A stretch of 64,000 nucleotides of DNA from KBS-96 sp964247975 (lineage in GTDB: Bacteria; Acidobacteriota; Terriglobia; Bryobacterales; Bryobacteraceae). Every line of letters starts with the position of its first letter. Within the stretch, counting starts at the first letter, position 1. A program made the translations under genes and the position numbers. Positions 27,332 through 35,921 of the stretch are shown here, one piece after another. Below the pieces are notes generated by a model, which was given only the letters and a program-made list of their open reading frames with translations, did not search any database and had not been told where the DNA came from. The stretch lies in assembly GCA_964247975.1 (NCBI GenBank), contig CAXTWH010000007.1, forward strand, positions 62,001 to 126,000, read 5' to 3'.

Positions 27332-27971
27332 TCAAAAGTACCAATCAGTTCGAATTTCAATAACGGGCCTGTGCCGTGCATCACCTAAAGCTGTATGGGC
27401 ACGTTGGGCAATCTCACTTGAATGGACGCCAATCCGACTAACCATCTGCCAAGGAAATGAATCATGTAAAAGAAATTCTGCCTGTTTGCCTTCTTTGATG
27501 CCGGGTGGCTTGAAATCAGCAGCAGCGATAGCCGGCCAATTTACCTCATTCAGATTGGATAAGCTTTTACGGAATTCAGTGTAACGAGCTCCCGCATTGG
27601 AAAGAGACAAAGCCCGACGCTTGTTAACTTTATTCGCTCACTCAACCACGATCCGCATATCAGCTTCTAAGTGAACAACCGCATTTTGGCCGCCCCGATA
27701 GACAAGTTCAGGGTTGCACATATAAATCAAACAAGTATGACCGAACGGGAACAAAAATAGGATGGGATGTAGCACCGACACAGTCACCCGGATGGCAATT
27801 GACTGGAAAAGATAACTTTCTTTGCTTAATGTGTGACGCGACGATCATTTTGGTTGGTCGGCTTCTGGCAATCATATCGGCATCAGAAACAAGTCCTTCG
27901 TTGATGATTGAAGGCAAGTTATCAACGTGAGTAGTATGATAAATCCTCGGCTTTTCAGGAAGAGTGAATAT
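27332..27971 (-). pseudogene. darT: Remnant of DarT toxin (DNA ADP-ribosyltransferase)
   Basis: Near full-length DarT in three frames. Frame one gives RIYHTTHVDNLPSIINEGL through KLSFPVNCHPGDCVG; frame two gives YIPSYFCSRSVIL; frame three gives LIYMCNPELVYRGGQ and continues past a nonsense TGA (where a Trp is expected, after RIVVE) to SLSNAGARYTEF and the catalytic-Glu segment KEGKQAEFLLHDSFPW, ending in DWYF. The two frame changes each fit one lost base. The expected start position reads ATA, not ATG. The toxin is therefore dead unless these are assembly errors. An intact DarT modifies single-stranded DNA and is held in check by DarG or acts in phage defence. Confidence 0.88.
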
Positions 27972-28024
27972 GTTTCAATGCTAGTTTAAGTTTCTGCGCA
28001 TAGTTATACAAAACTTAATCAAAC

Positions 28025-28060
28025 AAAAAAGGAGGACCGGTGTACCGGTCCTCCTTTTTT
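28025..28060 (-). terminator. Strong rho-independent terminator after ctpA
   Basis: A perfect inverted repeat: GGAGGACCGG (28031-28040), loop TGTA, CCGGTCCTCC (28045-28054), extended by six A on one side and six T on the other to a 16-base stem. It lies 20 bases past the protease stop codon and can also work in the opposite direction. Confidence 0.93.
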
Positions 28061-28079
28061 CAACAACTACCGAAACAAT

Positions 28080-29696
28080 CTACTGTCTGCTAGCGCGGAT
28101 CACTTCCGAATGCGATTTCATTTTGGCGAGCAGATCGCTGGCTTTCGGCAGCGCGTCCATCGCTTTAATTACTTCCGCATCTTCAGAAACCTGAAGTTTT
28201 TTGGAATCATCCAAACTGAACGCGGTGATGTACATTTCCTGTTGTAGGCGATTTCGCAGCCATTCGTGGTTAGCGGTCCAGTCTGCTTCAGAAAACTGTA
28301 AACCCTGTTTCATCAGGTAATCATGGAAACTGTTCATCAGCTTTTCATCAGGAGCCCATCCTTTGGGCAGCGTCGCTTCTTTGCTGCCGAAGTACTGAGC
28401 CGTAAACGTGAAGAATGGATTCTTGCGCAGCACGGAAACCTGGAAAGGATTCGGCTTCGGCGCTTCGTATTTTTCGTCAGGAGCAATGCCGCCGCCGCCA
28501 TACACCGTCCGGCCCAAGTCGGTTTGCTTTACATCGTGGGTGTCTTTGGCATCGCCACGCCGTCCATAGTAATAATCCAAGAACGACATTTTTGAATAAT
28601 CGCGCTGAATCAAACGGCCGCTCGGCGTGTAATAGTGTTGCGTGGTAAGCGCCAAACCGGTGTTGTCGCTTAACGGGAACACGGTCTGCACCAAACCTTT
28701 GCCGAACGTGGTGTCACCCAGAATCCAACCCCGGTCATGATCCTGCAAAGCGCCGCTCACAATTTCCGCTGCCGATGCGGTGTAGCGATCTGTAATTGCC
28801 ACAATCGGGTAATTCAAACCGTACTGGCTGCCATGCGCCAGATAAGGCTTCTCGTTGTAAGCGCGGCCCCGGTGGGACACCACCACTTGGCCCCGCTGCA
28901 GCCAACGACCGGCAACCGCAACCGCTTCCTGCAACAATCCGCCCGGATCGCCGCGCAGGTCCAGAATCAGACCCCCCGAAAGGTTCTGTTCGCCCAGTTT
29001 TTTCAGGTCGGCTTCCAGTTCTTCGCTGGTGGTTTCCGTGAACTGCGTGATGTTGATGTAGGCAATGCCCGGCTTCAGCCAGAATGCGGCATCAATGCTG
29101 TCGCGGCGCACTTCATCGCGAATGACATTAAACGTGATCGGCTTTTCCACGCCTTCGCGCTGCACCACAATCTGCACTTTCGTGCTGCGCGGGCCTTTTA
29201 AAAGCTCGGCCACTTCCGGCGTGGTCAGGTTATCCACCCGCTTGTCGTTGACGGCCATCAGCACATCGCCGGGGCGAATACCTGCTTTGTAAGCCGGCGA
29301 GCCGCCAAATGGCGCGATTACCATTGTTTTGCCGGTTTTCGGCTGCGGCCCGATCTGCATGCCGACGCCATAGTAACGGCCCTTCTGTTCTTCGCGCATG
29401 CTGGCGAAGTCTTTCGGGTCAAAGAAGTTGGAGTGCGGGTCCAAAGTTCGGAGCATACCTGGAATCGCACCCTTGTAAATGCCTTTATCGGGAGATACTT
29501 TGTCGGCTGAATTATCTTCAACCAAGTCGTAAACTTTCGAGAAAGAATTTAGGCTGGTGTTGACTTCCGCGTCGGAACCGGCAGCCGCCATAACAGGACT
29601 ACCGGATTGACCGCTCGAACCGAGCAGTCCGCCAGCCAGGGCACAACCCAGAATAAAGATAGGAACAACAAAAAATGCGCGGCGCTGGGCTGCCAT
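28080..29696 (-). CDS. Carboxy-terminal processing protease (S41, CtpA/Prc)
   Basis: A 538-residue periplasmic serine protease. An N-terminal helix (FFVVPIFILGCALAGGLLG) anchors or exports it. A PDZ domain (GIRPGDVLMAVNDKRV, about 110-190) precedes the S41 core, with the Ser in TASAAEIVSGAL and the Lys in TTFGKGLVQ forming the Ser-Lys dyad. The C-terminal ~130 residues are helical. The ATG at 29696 has a GGGGAGG site; the longer frame upstream carries 41 unconserved residues. It trims or degrades envelope proteins. Confidence 0.93.
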   Translation of the reverse strand: MAAQRRAFFVVPIFILGCALAGGLLGSSGQSGSPVMAAAGSDAEVNTSLNSFSKVYDLVEDNSADKVSPDKGIYKGAIPGMLRTLDPHSNFFDPKDFASMREEQKGRYYGVGMQIGPQPKTGKTMVIAPFGGSPAYKAGIRPGDVLMAVNDKRVDNLTTPEVAELLKGPRSTKVQIVVQREGVEKPITFNVIRDEVRRDSIDAAFWLKPGIAYINITQFTETTSEELEADLKKLGEQNLSGGLILDLRGDPGGLLQEAVAVAGRWLQRGQVVVSHRGRAYNEKPYLAHGSQYGLNYPIVAITDRYTASAAEIVSGALQDHDRGWILGDTTFGKGLVQTVFPLSDNTGLALTTQHYYTPSGRLIQRDYSKMSFLDYYYGRRGDAKDTHDVKQTDLGRTVYGGGGIAPDEKYEAPKPNPFQVSVLRKNPFFTFTAQYFGSKEATLPKGWAPDEKLMNSFHDYLMKQGLQFSEADWTANHEWLRNRLQQEMYITAFSLDDSKKLQVSEDAEVIKAMDALPKASDLLAKMKSHSEVIRASRQ

Positions 29697-29962
29697 TAAA
29701 CCTCCCCGGTTTTGCTTTCTCCAGTATAGACGGCAAACCGGCAGGAGAGTTTGGGAGAAGGATTGATTTTCCCAGAGAAATTGTCGAGAAGCGCCGGACT
29801 TTGGAGTTTTCCTCTGCAATGAATGAAAATTCAGCTAAACAAGAACCTTTACTAAGTCTTTATGGCCTGCTTATGACTTCTTCAGCCTTTTACCGGTAAG
29901 TTGAGGTTAATGATTGGTTAAAAACAGGAAAAACTGTTCAACCACTCTGAAGGAATAAGTCC
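29697..29962 (+). promoter_or_regulatory. 266-bp region upstream of aspartokinase with two inverted repeats
   Basis: No gene fits here. It must hold the divergent promoters for ctpA and the aspartokinase. A perfect 10-base palindrome TTACCGGTAA lies at 29890-29899. A stem (GGTT..AACAG / CTGTT..AACC) spans 29916-29943, just upstream of the GAAGGA ribosome site. I do not see the conserved core of a lysine riboswitch. Confidence 0.4.
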
Positions 29963-31471
29963 ATGATCGTCATGAAGTTTGGTGGATCGTCCGTAGCGTC
30001 GGCCGCCAACATCCGCCAAGTTGCTTCTATCGTTCAATCGCAGCTTGACCGTAATCCTGTAGTGGTGGTTTCGGCACTTGGAAAAACAACTGACAGGTTG
30101 TTGGACCTTCTTGCCAACGCCAGCCAGCGAAATACGCACGCTGTCTCGAAGTTGCAGGAAGAGTTGAAAGAATATCATTTCACTGTTGCTGAAGAACTCC
30201 TTCAAAAACAGGAATTACGGGAGATGGATGCATATTTACGGGCCGTTTTCCGCGACTTACATATACAAATGCTGGAAGTTTGCGAGGAAAATGCTCCTGT
30301 TACACCGGCTCTGCGGGACCAGGTGCTCAGCCTGGGAGAGCAGATTTCAAGCCGGATCGTCGCAGCCGGATTGCGGAGTTGCCAGATTAATACGGTTCAC
30401 CAGGACGCCCGCAAGATTATTTTGACTGACCGTCACTTTACCCAGGCTACTCCCCAACAGTGGGAAACTTTGGCGAGAGTTCGGTGGACAATTCCGCAGA
30501 TGGCCAAAAGTTCCGTGGTCGTAATTGGCGGTTTTATGGGTGCCACTGAACAGGGTGAAACCACTACCCTGGGCCGAGGCGGTTCCGACCTGACAGCCAC
30601 GCTGATTGGCGCAGGAGTGAATGCCGAAGAAATCCAGATCTGGAAAGATGTGGATGGCATGATGACCTGCGACCCAAAACTGAAGGTAGGCTATTGTTTG
30701 AAACGGATTTCTTATCAGGAAGCAGAAGAATTGGCGCAGGCTGGCGCCAAAATTCTTCATCCCGATACAGTGGCTCCGGCCCGAAGACTGCGTATTCCTA
30801 TTGTTCTGAAAAATACATTTCGGCCGGAACTGGGCGGTACCCGGATCGCTTCCGATTCTGGCGGCAGCAGCACCCCGGTGAAATCGATTGCTTGCAAACT
30901 GGGAATGACGGTTCTTGAGATCCGGTCGCCTTTTGCGCAAGCAAGCCTAGCGGATTGCGCGGAAGCCTTGTGCGAAATGTGTCGTCAACAAAGCGTTCAA
31001 ACGAAACTGCTCGGGGTATCCGAATCAGTAATTTACCTAGCGATAGACAGCAAAGCTGATTATCATCATCTGCGCTTTCCACTGGAACGCTGCCTTGAAA
31101 TTCGCATCCATACTCAACAGGCACAACTTACGTTGGTGGGTGATAGTCTGATGAAGGAATGTGACCTGAAGCCGCAAATCCAAAAACTGTTGGAAAACGT
31201 CCCGGTAACTTTTCTGCCCCGCCGCCCGGATGCCTGCGCACTACCGCTTCTGATACCAGCTAAACACTTATTTTCCTGTCTTGAGGCACTCCATAGCTTC
31301 TCCTTCAGCAATCCTGATCCAGCCTTGTTTGTTCCACTCCTGGCTCTTCAGCCTCAGCGAGGCCGGAAAGAGAAGTCATTGGCACCTCCTGTTCAGCAAA
31401 CGAACCAGAATTTGTGGTGGGCAAAACGCAAATTGGCCTCCTTAGGAATGAACAAGGTGAGCTCGACGTAA
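29963..31471 (+). CDS. lysC: Aspartate kinase (monofunctional)
   Basis: Catalyses ATP-dependent phosphorylation of aspartate, the first step to lysine, threonine and methionine. The kinase domain opens with MKFGGSSVASAANIRQV and includes VVSALGKTTD, GRGGSDLTATLIGAGVNAEEIQIWKDVDG and YQEAEELAQAGAKILHPDTV. ACT-type regulatory repeats follow from about residue 310 (KLGMTVLEIRSP...). At 502 residues it is longer than the usual ~450 and ends in a basic tail of about 40 residues (GRKEKSLAPPVQQ). Feedback control by lysine or threonine is likely but not shown by sequence. Confidence 0.92.
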   Translation: MIVMKFGGSSVASAANIRQVASIVQSQLDRNPVVVVSALGKTTDRLLDLLANASQRNTHAVSKLQEELKEYHFTVAEELLQKQELREMDAYLRAVFRDLHIQMLEVCEENAPVTPALRDQVLSLGEQISSRIVAAGLRSCQINTVHQDARKIILTDRHFTQATPQQWETLARVRWTIPQMAKSSVVVIGGFMGATEQGETTTLGRGGSDLTATLIGAGVNAEEIQIWKDVDGMMTCDPKLKVGYCLKRISYQEAEELAQAGAKILHPDTVAPARRLRIPIVLKNTFRPELGGTRIASDSGGSSTPVKSIACKLGMTVLEIRSPFAQASLADCAEALCEMCRQQSVQTKLLGVSESVIYLAIDSKADYHHLRFPLERCLEIRIHTQQAQLTLVGDSLMKECDLKPQIQKLLENVPVTFLPRRPDACALPLLIPAKHLFSCLEALHSFSFSNPDPALFVPLLALQPQRGRKEKSLAPPVQQTNQNLWWAKRKLASLGMNKVSST

Positions 31472-31487
31472 TTTTATTCTAGGCTTA

Positions 31488-31614
31488 CTGCTGTGGCGGC
31501 GGATGCCATTCAGAATGGAACGCTGTTTGGGTTCCGGGGTCATTGTTCTGCTTAGCGTTGCCGCCGAGGCGGGCCTTGCTCAGGGAGTGCTGAGGAGTTT
31601 CGAAATTACTTCGA
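31488..31614 (-). pseudogene. Possible 3'-end remnant of a lost gene
   Basis: On the minus strand a frame with no start codon reads NFETPQHSLSKARLGGN, then continues for about 25 more residues ending in HPPPQQ before TAA. The composition looks coding, and a stop bounds it upstream, so it may be the tail of a deleted gene. I recognise no family. The remainder of 31472-31752 shows nothing else. Low confidence. Confidence 0.25.
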
Positions 31615-31752
31615 ATTCAAATTGAAATAAACAGAAAGAGAACATTGAGGCTGGCAGGGTACTGAATAACAAAGCTGCCGAGACAAGTGGTAATTAGATT
31701 CATTAGCCTGAGTTTAATGAAGGCCGGTGTTTCCGGCAAAGGAGCGGAGCAT

Positions 31753-31992
31753 ATGACAGGCCACACCGGAAAACAAGGAACGCGCCCAGCCGCTTCCAGC
31801 CGCTTATTAAGCCGCCGCCAAACGGATGTTGAAATTTTGCGCTTATGCGAAAGCATCCAAGCGGGCAACTGGGCGGATCGCGCATCCCTGGATGAATTCC
31901 ACGGCTTAGACCGCGAACTGATGATGAGCGTCAACGCGATGCTTGATAAGCTGACCGGCGACGAAGCCGCCCTGAATAAAATGGCGAGATAG
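31753..31992 (+). CDS. Small HAMP-like protein or chemoreceptor fragment
   Basis: A 79-residue protein. Its second half (EILRLCESIQAGNWADRASLDEFHGLDRELMMSVNAMLDKL) resembles the HAMP/PAS-linked segment of methyl-accepting chemotaxis proteins, where a helix is followed by Ala-Arg-rich turn and VNAMLD. No transmembrane or signalling domain is present, so it is either a stand-alone HAMP-like protein or the surviving piece of a receptor gene. The ATG at 31753 follows an AAAGGAG site; the frame opens further upstream at 31687 without support. Confidence 0.5.
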   Translation: MTGHTGKQGTRPAASSRLLSRRQTDVEILRLCESIQAGNWADRASLDEFHGLDRELMMSVNAMLDKLTGDEAALNKMAR

Positions 31993-32064
31993 CCGCCGAG
32001 CGCGCCGGCAGGAGCGTTGAGGGGGGCAGTTAAGTGGTCGTAATTCAGTGGCCAGCGCACGATT

Positions 32065-32654
32065 CTAGCCGGTGATCATCAATCCTTCGTGCGCTTTGCG
32101 ATAAACCTCGACCATCTGAATCTGCAACCAGGGCAGCGTTACCGAGGAAAAACTCGATTCCAGCTCTCTTGCTGCCCCTGTAGCCGCCAACCCGACTCTT
32201 CGCGGCTCCATTGTTCAATCCAGGGCTCATCCTGATGCACCGTCCAATATTCACGAAGCGAAGTAGTTGTGCGGTAATGCGCAGACTTTGCACCACGGTC
32301 GTAGTCTTGGGTGGAAGGCGACAAGACTTCCAATAACAACACAGGATTCAGGAGAGTGTCCTGCTGCTCGTCCACAAACTGCTTCCCACCACTAATCACC
32401 ACGACATCGGGATAGGCGTAAAGCAGGGTCTTCGACACCTTAACACGCTGGTCACTGGCGTATACAGAATACTCCTTCTCACGCAGTTGGTTATAAAACA
32501 AGGCAGACAGGTTCATGGTGATCAGATTGTGCCGGCAGCTCGCGCCGGCCATCAGCAGCACGTCTCCTTTCAGATGCTCGCTGCGGCCGATCGCCTGGCG
32601 CTCATGCGCTAAATAAGCTTCTTCGCTCAGAAAAAAGGTCGCTTCGGTTGCCAT
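32065..32654 (-). pseudogene. Uma2-family (DUF820) nuclease-like gene with a frameshift
   Basis: The Uma2 fold of the PD-(D/E)XK group is clear: FLSEEAYLAHERQAIGRSEHLKGD, the GASCRHNLI helix, the YPDVVVISGG acidic strand and LLLEVLSPSTQDYDRGAK with the catalytic E. The open frame ends at 32139 after QQESWNRVFPR. One frame away, the normal C-terminus continues as ELESSFSSVTLPWLQIQ and MVEVYRKAHEGL, ending at 32065. The break lies at CAAGAGAGCTGG (about 32165), where removing one AG pair restores the family reading frame. The core is intact, so partial function is possible. Role of Uma2 proteins is not established. Confidence 0.82.
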
Positions 32655-32660
32655 CCAGTT

Positions 32661-32777
32661 TTATCGTTGTTCTTTAACACCAAAACCGGGGATTATTGCA
32701 GCTTGGGCATGGCACTGGCGGGCCACCAGGAGCAGATCGTTGATGGCATGGCAAAGTTCCTCAGCGTCCAGACGCTC
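32661..32777 (-). other. Open in-frame extension after the merR stop
   Basis: Directly after the MerR-type gene's TAA, the same frame stays open for 38 codons (ERLDAEELCHAINDLLLVAR, then further to KEQR) before the next TAA. It has helical, coding-like composition but no start codon. It may be a former C-terminal part of the regulator cut off by a nonsense mutation, or chance. Confidence 0.3.
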
Positions 32778-33281
32778 TTAAACCGCCGTGCGCGAACGCC
32801 GGGAGCTTGTGTTTCCTTCACTTTGCGCGGTTTTCTTGCCGGGTTCATCCAAGCGACGCATCTGGTCGGTGACGCAGACCAGAAACATCGGCTGGCGCGC
32901 TTGTTTCAACAGATCAATAATGCGATCGTGCTGATCTTCCAGAAAAATAGATTTGCCATCGGTGAGCAGATGCAGTTTGGAATCGGTTGCCATTGTTTCC
33001 GACAACCGGCGACCCATTTCCCGCTGTAAAAATCGCAGCACGCGGCGGATTTTTTGCAGCGAAAACCCTTTCCGGCGAAGCTCGGCGATGATCGTAATTT
33101 CGAGCACTTCTTCCGGCGAATAGAATCGCTTGTGGCCTTGATGACGTGGCGAAACGACTTTCCGTTCATCCCACCATTGCAGTTGCCGAAGACTGACTTG
33201 AGCTATTCGGGCCACTTCGGTGCTGGTGAAAGTGCGTTCCGGCTGTTCTGAATCAGGACGTGCCTTGCGCGTTTTGAACAT
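32778..33281 (-). CDS. MerR-family transcriptional regulator
   Basis: A 167-residue regulator. The winged helix lies at about 17-85 with TFTSTEVARIAQVSLRQLQWWDERKVV and GHKRFYSPEEVLEI, the hallmark MerR DNA-recognition and wing segments, followed by LRRKGFSLQKIRRVLRFLQ. No metal-binding cysteine loop is present and the C-terminal part has a strand-rich unknown region (QPMFLVCVTDQMR) and a basic tail. The ATG at 33281 has a GGGGA site; a longer frame from 33350 lacks support. Effector unknown. Confidence 0.85.
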   Translation of the reverse strand: MFKTRKARPDSEQPERTFTSTEVARIAQVSLRQLQWWDERKVVSPRHQGHKRFYSPEEVLEITIIAELRRKGFSLQKIRRVLRFLQREMGRRLSETMATDSKLHLLTDGKSIFLEDQHDRIIDLLKQARQPMFLVCVTDQMRRLDEPGKKTAQSEGNTSSRRSRTAV

Positions 33282-33393
33282 ATTCCCCGGATTTGATTTT
33301 GGAAGGTAGCTTCCCAATTTTATCCCAGGAACAAACGCTGTCAAGAACAAAGAGAGTAGTTTAGATAACAGTCAAGCAATTTTTGACAAGGAA

Positions 33394-33639
33394 TTATCCG
33401 CCACCCACAAATTGCACAATTTCAAGCTGTGCGCCGGGGCTAATACGGGTCAACGGCCAGTTCCGTTTGTTGACAATCTGCCGGTTCAGTTCCACCGCAA
33501 CCCGGTCTGCCGCAATTCCTAGCGTTCCTAGCAATTGTTCCAGAGTGAGTTCCGGGGCTACCTGCGTTCGCTCTCCATTGACGGTAATTTCAACAGATTG
33601 CGCTGATGCTTGAGAGGATAAACTTATTTCTTCGCCCAT
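33394..33639 (-). CDS. thiS: Sulfur carrier protein ThiS
   Basis: An 81-residue ubiquitin-like protein that carries thiocarboxylate sulfur for thiazole synthesis in thiamine biosynthesis. The fold is evident from VEITVNGERTQVAPELTLEQLL, then RVAVELNRQIVNKRNW, and it ends in VQFVGGG, with the required C-terminal Gly-Gly. An N-terminal extension of about 15 residues precedes the fold. No thiG or thiE is adjacent. Divergent from nuoA with about 55 bases between. Confidence 0.88.
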   Translation of the reverse strand: MGEEISLSSQASAQSVEITVNGERTQVAPELTLEQLLGTLGIAADRVAVELNRQIVNKRNWPLTRISPGAQLEIVQFVGGG

Positions 33640-33693
33640 CAACGGTATTATAGTGAATGTTTCCGGCTGCGTTTTGCAGGGAAAATCAACGAC

Positions 33694-34122
33694 ATGCCAA
33701 CTACTTATGCTGAAAGCTACTTTCCGCTACTCGTCCAGATTCTGATTGCGCTTGCCGTAGCCGGCGGCATGATCGGCGGGTCGGCGCTGATCGGAAAAAA
33801 AGTTCGCGACAAGGTGAAAGATTCGCCGTATGAATCAGGAATGGACCCGGTCGGCAATGCCCGGGAGCGTTTTAGCGTTAAGTTCTATCTGGTAGCGATG
33901 TTGTTCATCTTATTTGATATCGAAGCAATTTTTCTGTATCCGTGGGCCGTGGTATATCGCGAACTGAAAATGTTTGCATTTACTGAAATGCTTTTGTTTA
34001 TTGTGCTGGTGCTTTGCGGATTCTTTTATATCTGGAAAAAAGGCGTGCTGGATTGGTCAGTGGAAGATAAGGACGAGCAGCCCTCCAAGCAAGTGCAGGA
34101 AGGAGCGCGAAATGCTGCCTGA
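33694..34122 (+). CDS. nuoA: NADH-quinone oxidoreductase subunit A
   Basis: A 142-residue membrane subunit of complex I with three helices. It carries the conserved SPYESGMDPVGNARERFSVKFYLVAMLFILFDIEAIFLYPWA segments (in parts), with Asp/Glu in the second helix. It starts the nuo operon and its 3' end overlaps the nuoC start. The next gene is nuoC; nuoB is not here. Confidence 0.95.
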   Translation: MPTTYAESYFPLLVQILIALAVAGGMIGGSALIGKKVRDKVKDSPYESGMDPVGNARERFSVKFYLVAMLFILFDIEAIFLYPWAVVYRELKMFAFTEMLLFIVLVLCGFFYIWKKGVLDWSVEDKDEQPSKQVQEGARNAA

Positions 34123-34600
34123 ACCGTTGCAGCAGGATCAAACCCTGCAAACGCTTGATGCCCGCTTTCCGAGCGCGGTGGTGGAAGCAAGCCTGTTGTT
34201 AGGCGAAGCGGCGCTGGTGATTCAAACTGCTGGCTTACTGGAAGTCTGCCAGGCATTAAAAAATGAGTTTGGCTTTGAACGGTTAAGCTCCGTAACCGCG
34301 CTGGACTGGTGGCCGCAGGTGCCACGGTTTGAAGTGGTGTACCATTTTCACTCCTTAAAGCATAGGCGCAGGCTGCGGATGAAGCTGCGAGTGGCGGAAG
34401 GCGAAAGCGTTCCTTCGGTGACGCATGTATGGACCACTGCCAATTGGTATGAGCGCGAAGTGTTCGACCTGTTCGGCATTCCGTTCCAGAACCATCCCAA
34501 CCTGGAGCGCATCATGATGCCGGCGGATTGGGAAGGCCATCCCCTACGGAAAGATTATCCGGTGCATGGCCACAAATACACGTACTCAGAAGAAGCTTAA
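34112..34600 (+). CDS. nuoC: NADH-quinone oxidoreductase subunit C
   Basis: A 162-residue peripheral-arm subunit, with the family signature YEREVFDLFGIPFQNHPNLER and the C-terminal HPLRKDYPV. The ATG at 34112 has an AGGAG site and overlaps nuoA by 11 bases; a longer frame upstream is within nuoA and rejected. It is not fused to NuoD. Confidence 0.93.
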   Translation: MLPEPLQQDQTLQTLDARFPSAVVEASLLLGEAALVIQTAGLLEVCQALKNEFGFERLSSVTALDWWPQVPRFEVVYHFHSLKHRRRLRMKLRVAEGESVPSVTHVWTTANWYEREVFDLFGIPFQNHPNLERIMMPADWEGHPLRKDYPVHGHKYTYSEEA

Positions 34601-34646
34601 AGCGTTTTCTCAGGCGCAGTTCGGAAGTTGTTGAAGGAAATATATT

Positions 34647-35915
34647 GTGAAAACAGAAGATTACGCTCGTGTAGCGCCGCTTGATGCCGAGCACGAACTG
34701 AATACTCCCGATCCGTACACGCTTGTCGAAGAACCGATGCCCGGCAGCAAAAGCCGCCGCATGACGTTGAACATGGGGCCGCAGCATCCTTCTACGCATG
34801 GCGTGTTGCGCGTGCTGTTGGAACTGGAAGGCGAAACCATCCTCCGGGCGCGTCCGGAAATCGGCTATCTGCACACTGGCATTGAAAAGGAGTGCGAAGC
34901 AAAAAACTGGCATCAGGTCACGCCGCTGACCGACCGGGTTGATTATCTTTCCAACCTGATTAACAACACTTGCTACGCGCTGGCGGTGGAAAAACTGCTG
35001 CAAGTGGAAGTTCCTGAAATGGCGCAGTGGATGCGCGTCATGTTAGGCGAGCTGCAGCGGTTAAACAGCCATCTGGTCTGGCTCGGCACTCATGCCCTTG
35101 ATATGGGCGCGATGACGGCGTTCTTCTATTGTTTCCGCGAACGCGAGGAAATCTTAAAGATTTTCGAAATGTTCTCCGGCCAGCGCATGATGACCAGCTA
35201 TATTCGCATCGGCGGTTTGGCGCTGGAGCCTCCACGCGGCTGGCAGAAAGCAGTAGCCAAATTCATCAACGGCTTTGACAGCAAAGTTGATGAGTATGAG
35301 GAACTGCTGAACAACAACCCGATCTGGATTCAACGCACCAAAGGTGTCGGCATTATTCCACTGGAAGAAATGATCGATCTGGGCGTTACCGGCCCCTGTC
35401 TGCGCGCTGCCGGCTTGAAAGTAGATGCCCGCAAAGACGAGCCGTATTCTTCCTACGAAAAGTTCGACTTCGAAATTCCGACACGGACGGAAAACGACGT
35501 GTACGCTCGTTTTCTGGTGCGCATGGATGAGATGCGCCAAAGCACCCGCATCGTGAAACAGGCTTTGGCCGGTATGCCGAGCGGCCCGTACGCCGTGAGC
35601 GCGCCGGGTATTGTTCTACCTAACCGCGAGCAGATGAAAACGCAGATGGAAAGCCTGATTTACCATTTCAAAATCGTCACCGAAGGCATTCGCGTTCCGC
35701 CCGGCGAAGTGTACCAGGTGGTGGAATCACCGCGCGGCGAACTGGCGTATTACGTGGTCAGCGACGGCACCAGTCGTCCTTTCCGCGTGTTTATGCGCAC
35801 CCCCAGTTTTGCCAACTTGCAATCGATTCCTAAAATGATTGAAGGGCGTTTATTGTCGGATTCCATTGCTTCGATGGGTAGCATTGATTTGGTATTGGGA
35901 GACGTAGACCGCTAA
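34647..35915 (+). CDS. nuoD: NADH-quinone oxidoreductase subunit D
   Basis: A 422-residue 49-kDa-type subunit that forms the quinone pocket with NuoB. Key segments are NMGPQHPSTHGVLRVLLELEGE with the quinone-site His and EIGYLHTGIEKECE, and the C-terminal MGSIDLVLGDVDR. The start is GTG at 34647 with a GAAGGAA site. Confidence 0.95.
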   Translation: MKTEDYARVAPLDAEHELNTPDPYTLVEEPMPGSKSRRMTLNMGPQHPSTHGVLRVLLELEGETILRARPEIGYLHTGIEKECEAKNWHQVTPLTDRVDYLSNLINNTCYALAVEKLLQVEVPEMAQWMRVMLGELQRLNSHLVWLGTHALDMGAMTAFFYCFREREEILKIFEMFSGQRMMTSYIRIGGLALEPPRGWQKAVAKFINGFDSKVDEYEELLNNNPIWIQRTKGVGIIPLEEMIDLGVTGPCLRAAGLKVDARKDEPYSSYEKFDFEIPTRTENDVYARFLVRMDEMRQSTRIVKQALAGMPSGPYAVSAPGIVLPNREQMKTQMESLIYHFKIVTEGIRVPPGEVYQVVESPRGELAYYVVSDGTSRPFRVFMRTPSFANLQSIPKMIEGRLLSDSIASMGSIDLVLGDVDR

Positions 35916-35921
35916 TTCGTT

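Noticed and set aside
27189..27584. 131-codon plus-strand frame over the darT-darG remnants
   Set aside because: It is the reverse complement of clear DarT and DarG sequence.
29697..29962. Lysine riboswitch upstream of aspartokinase
   Set aside because: The conserved purine-rich core and five-helix layout of the L-box were not found by eye.
31617..32060. 147-codon minus-strand frame opposite the HAMP-like gene
   Set aside because: No recognisable domain, and the plus strand has a better start site and a domain-like sequence.
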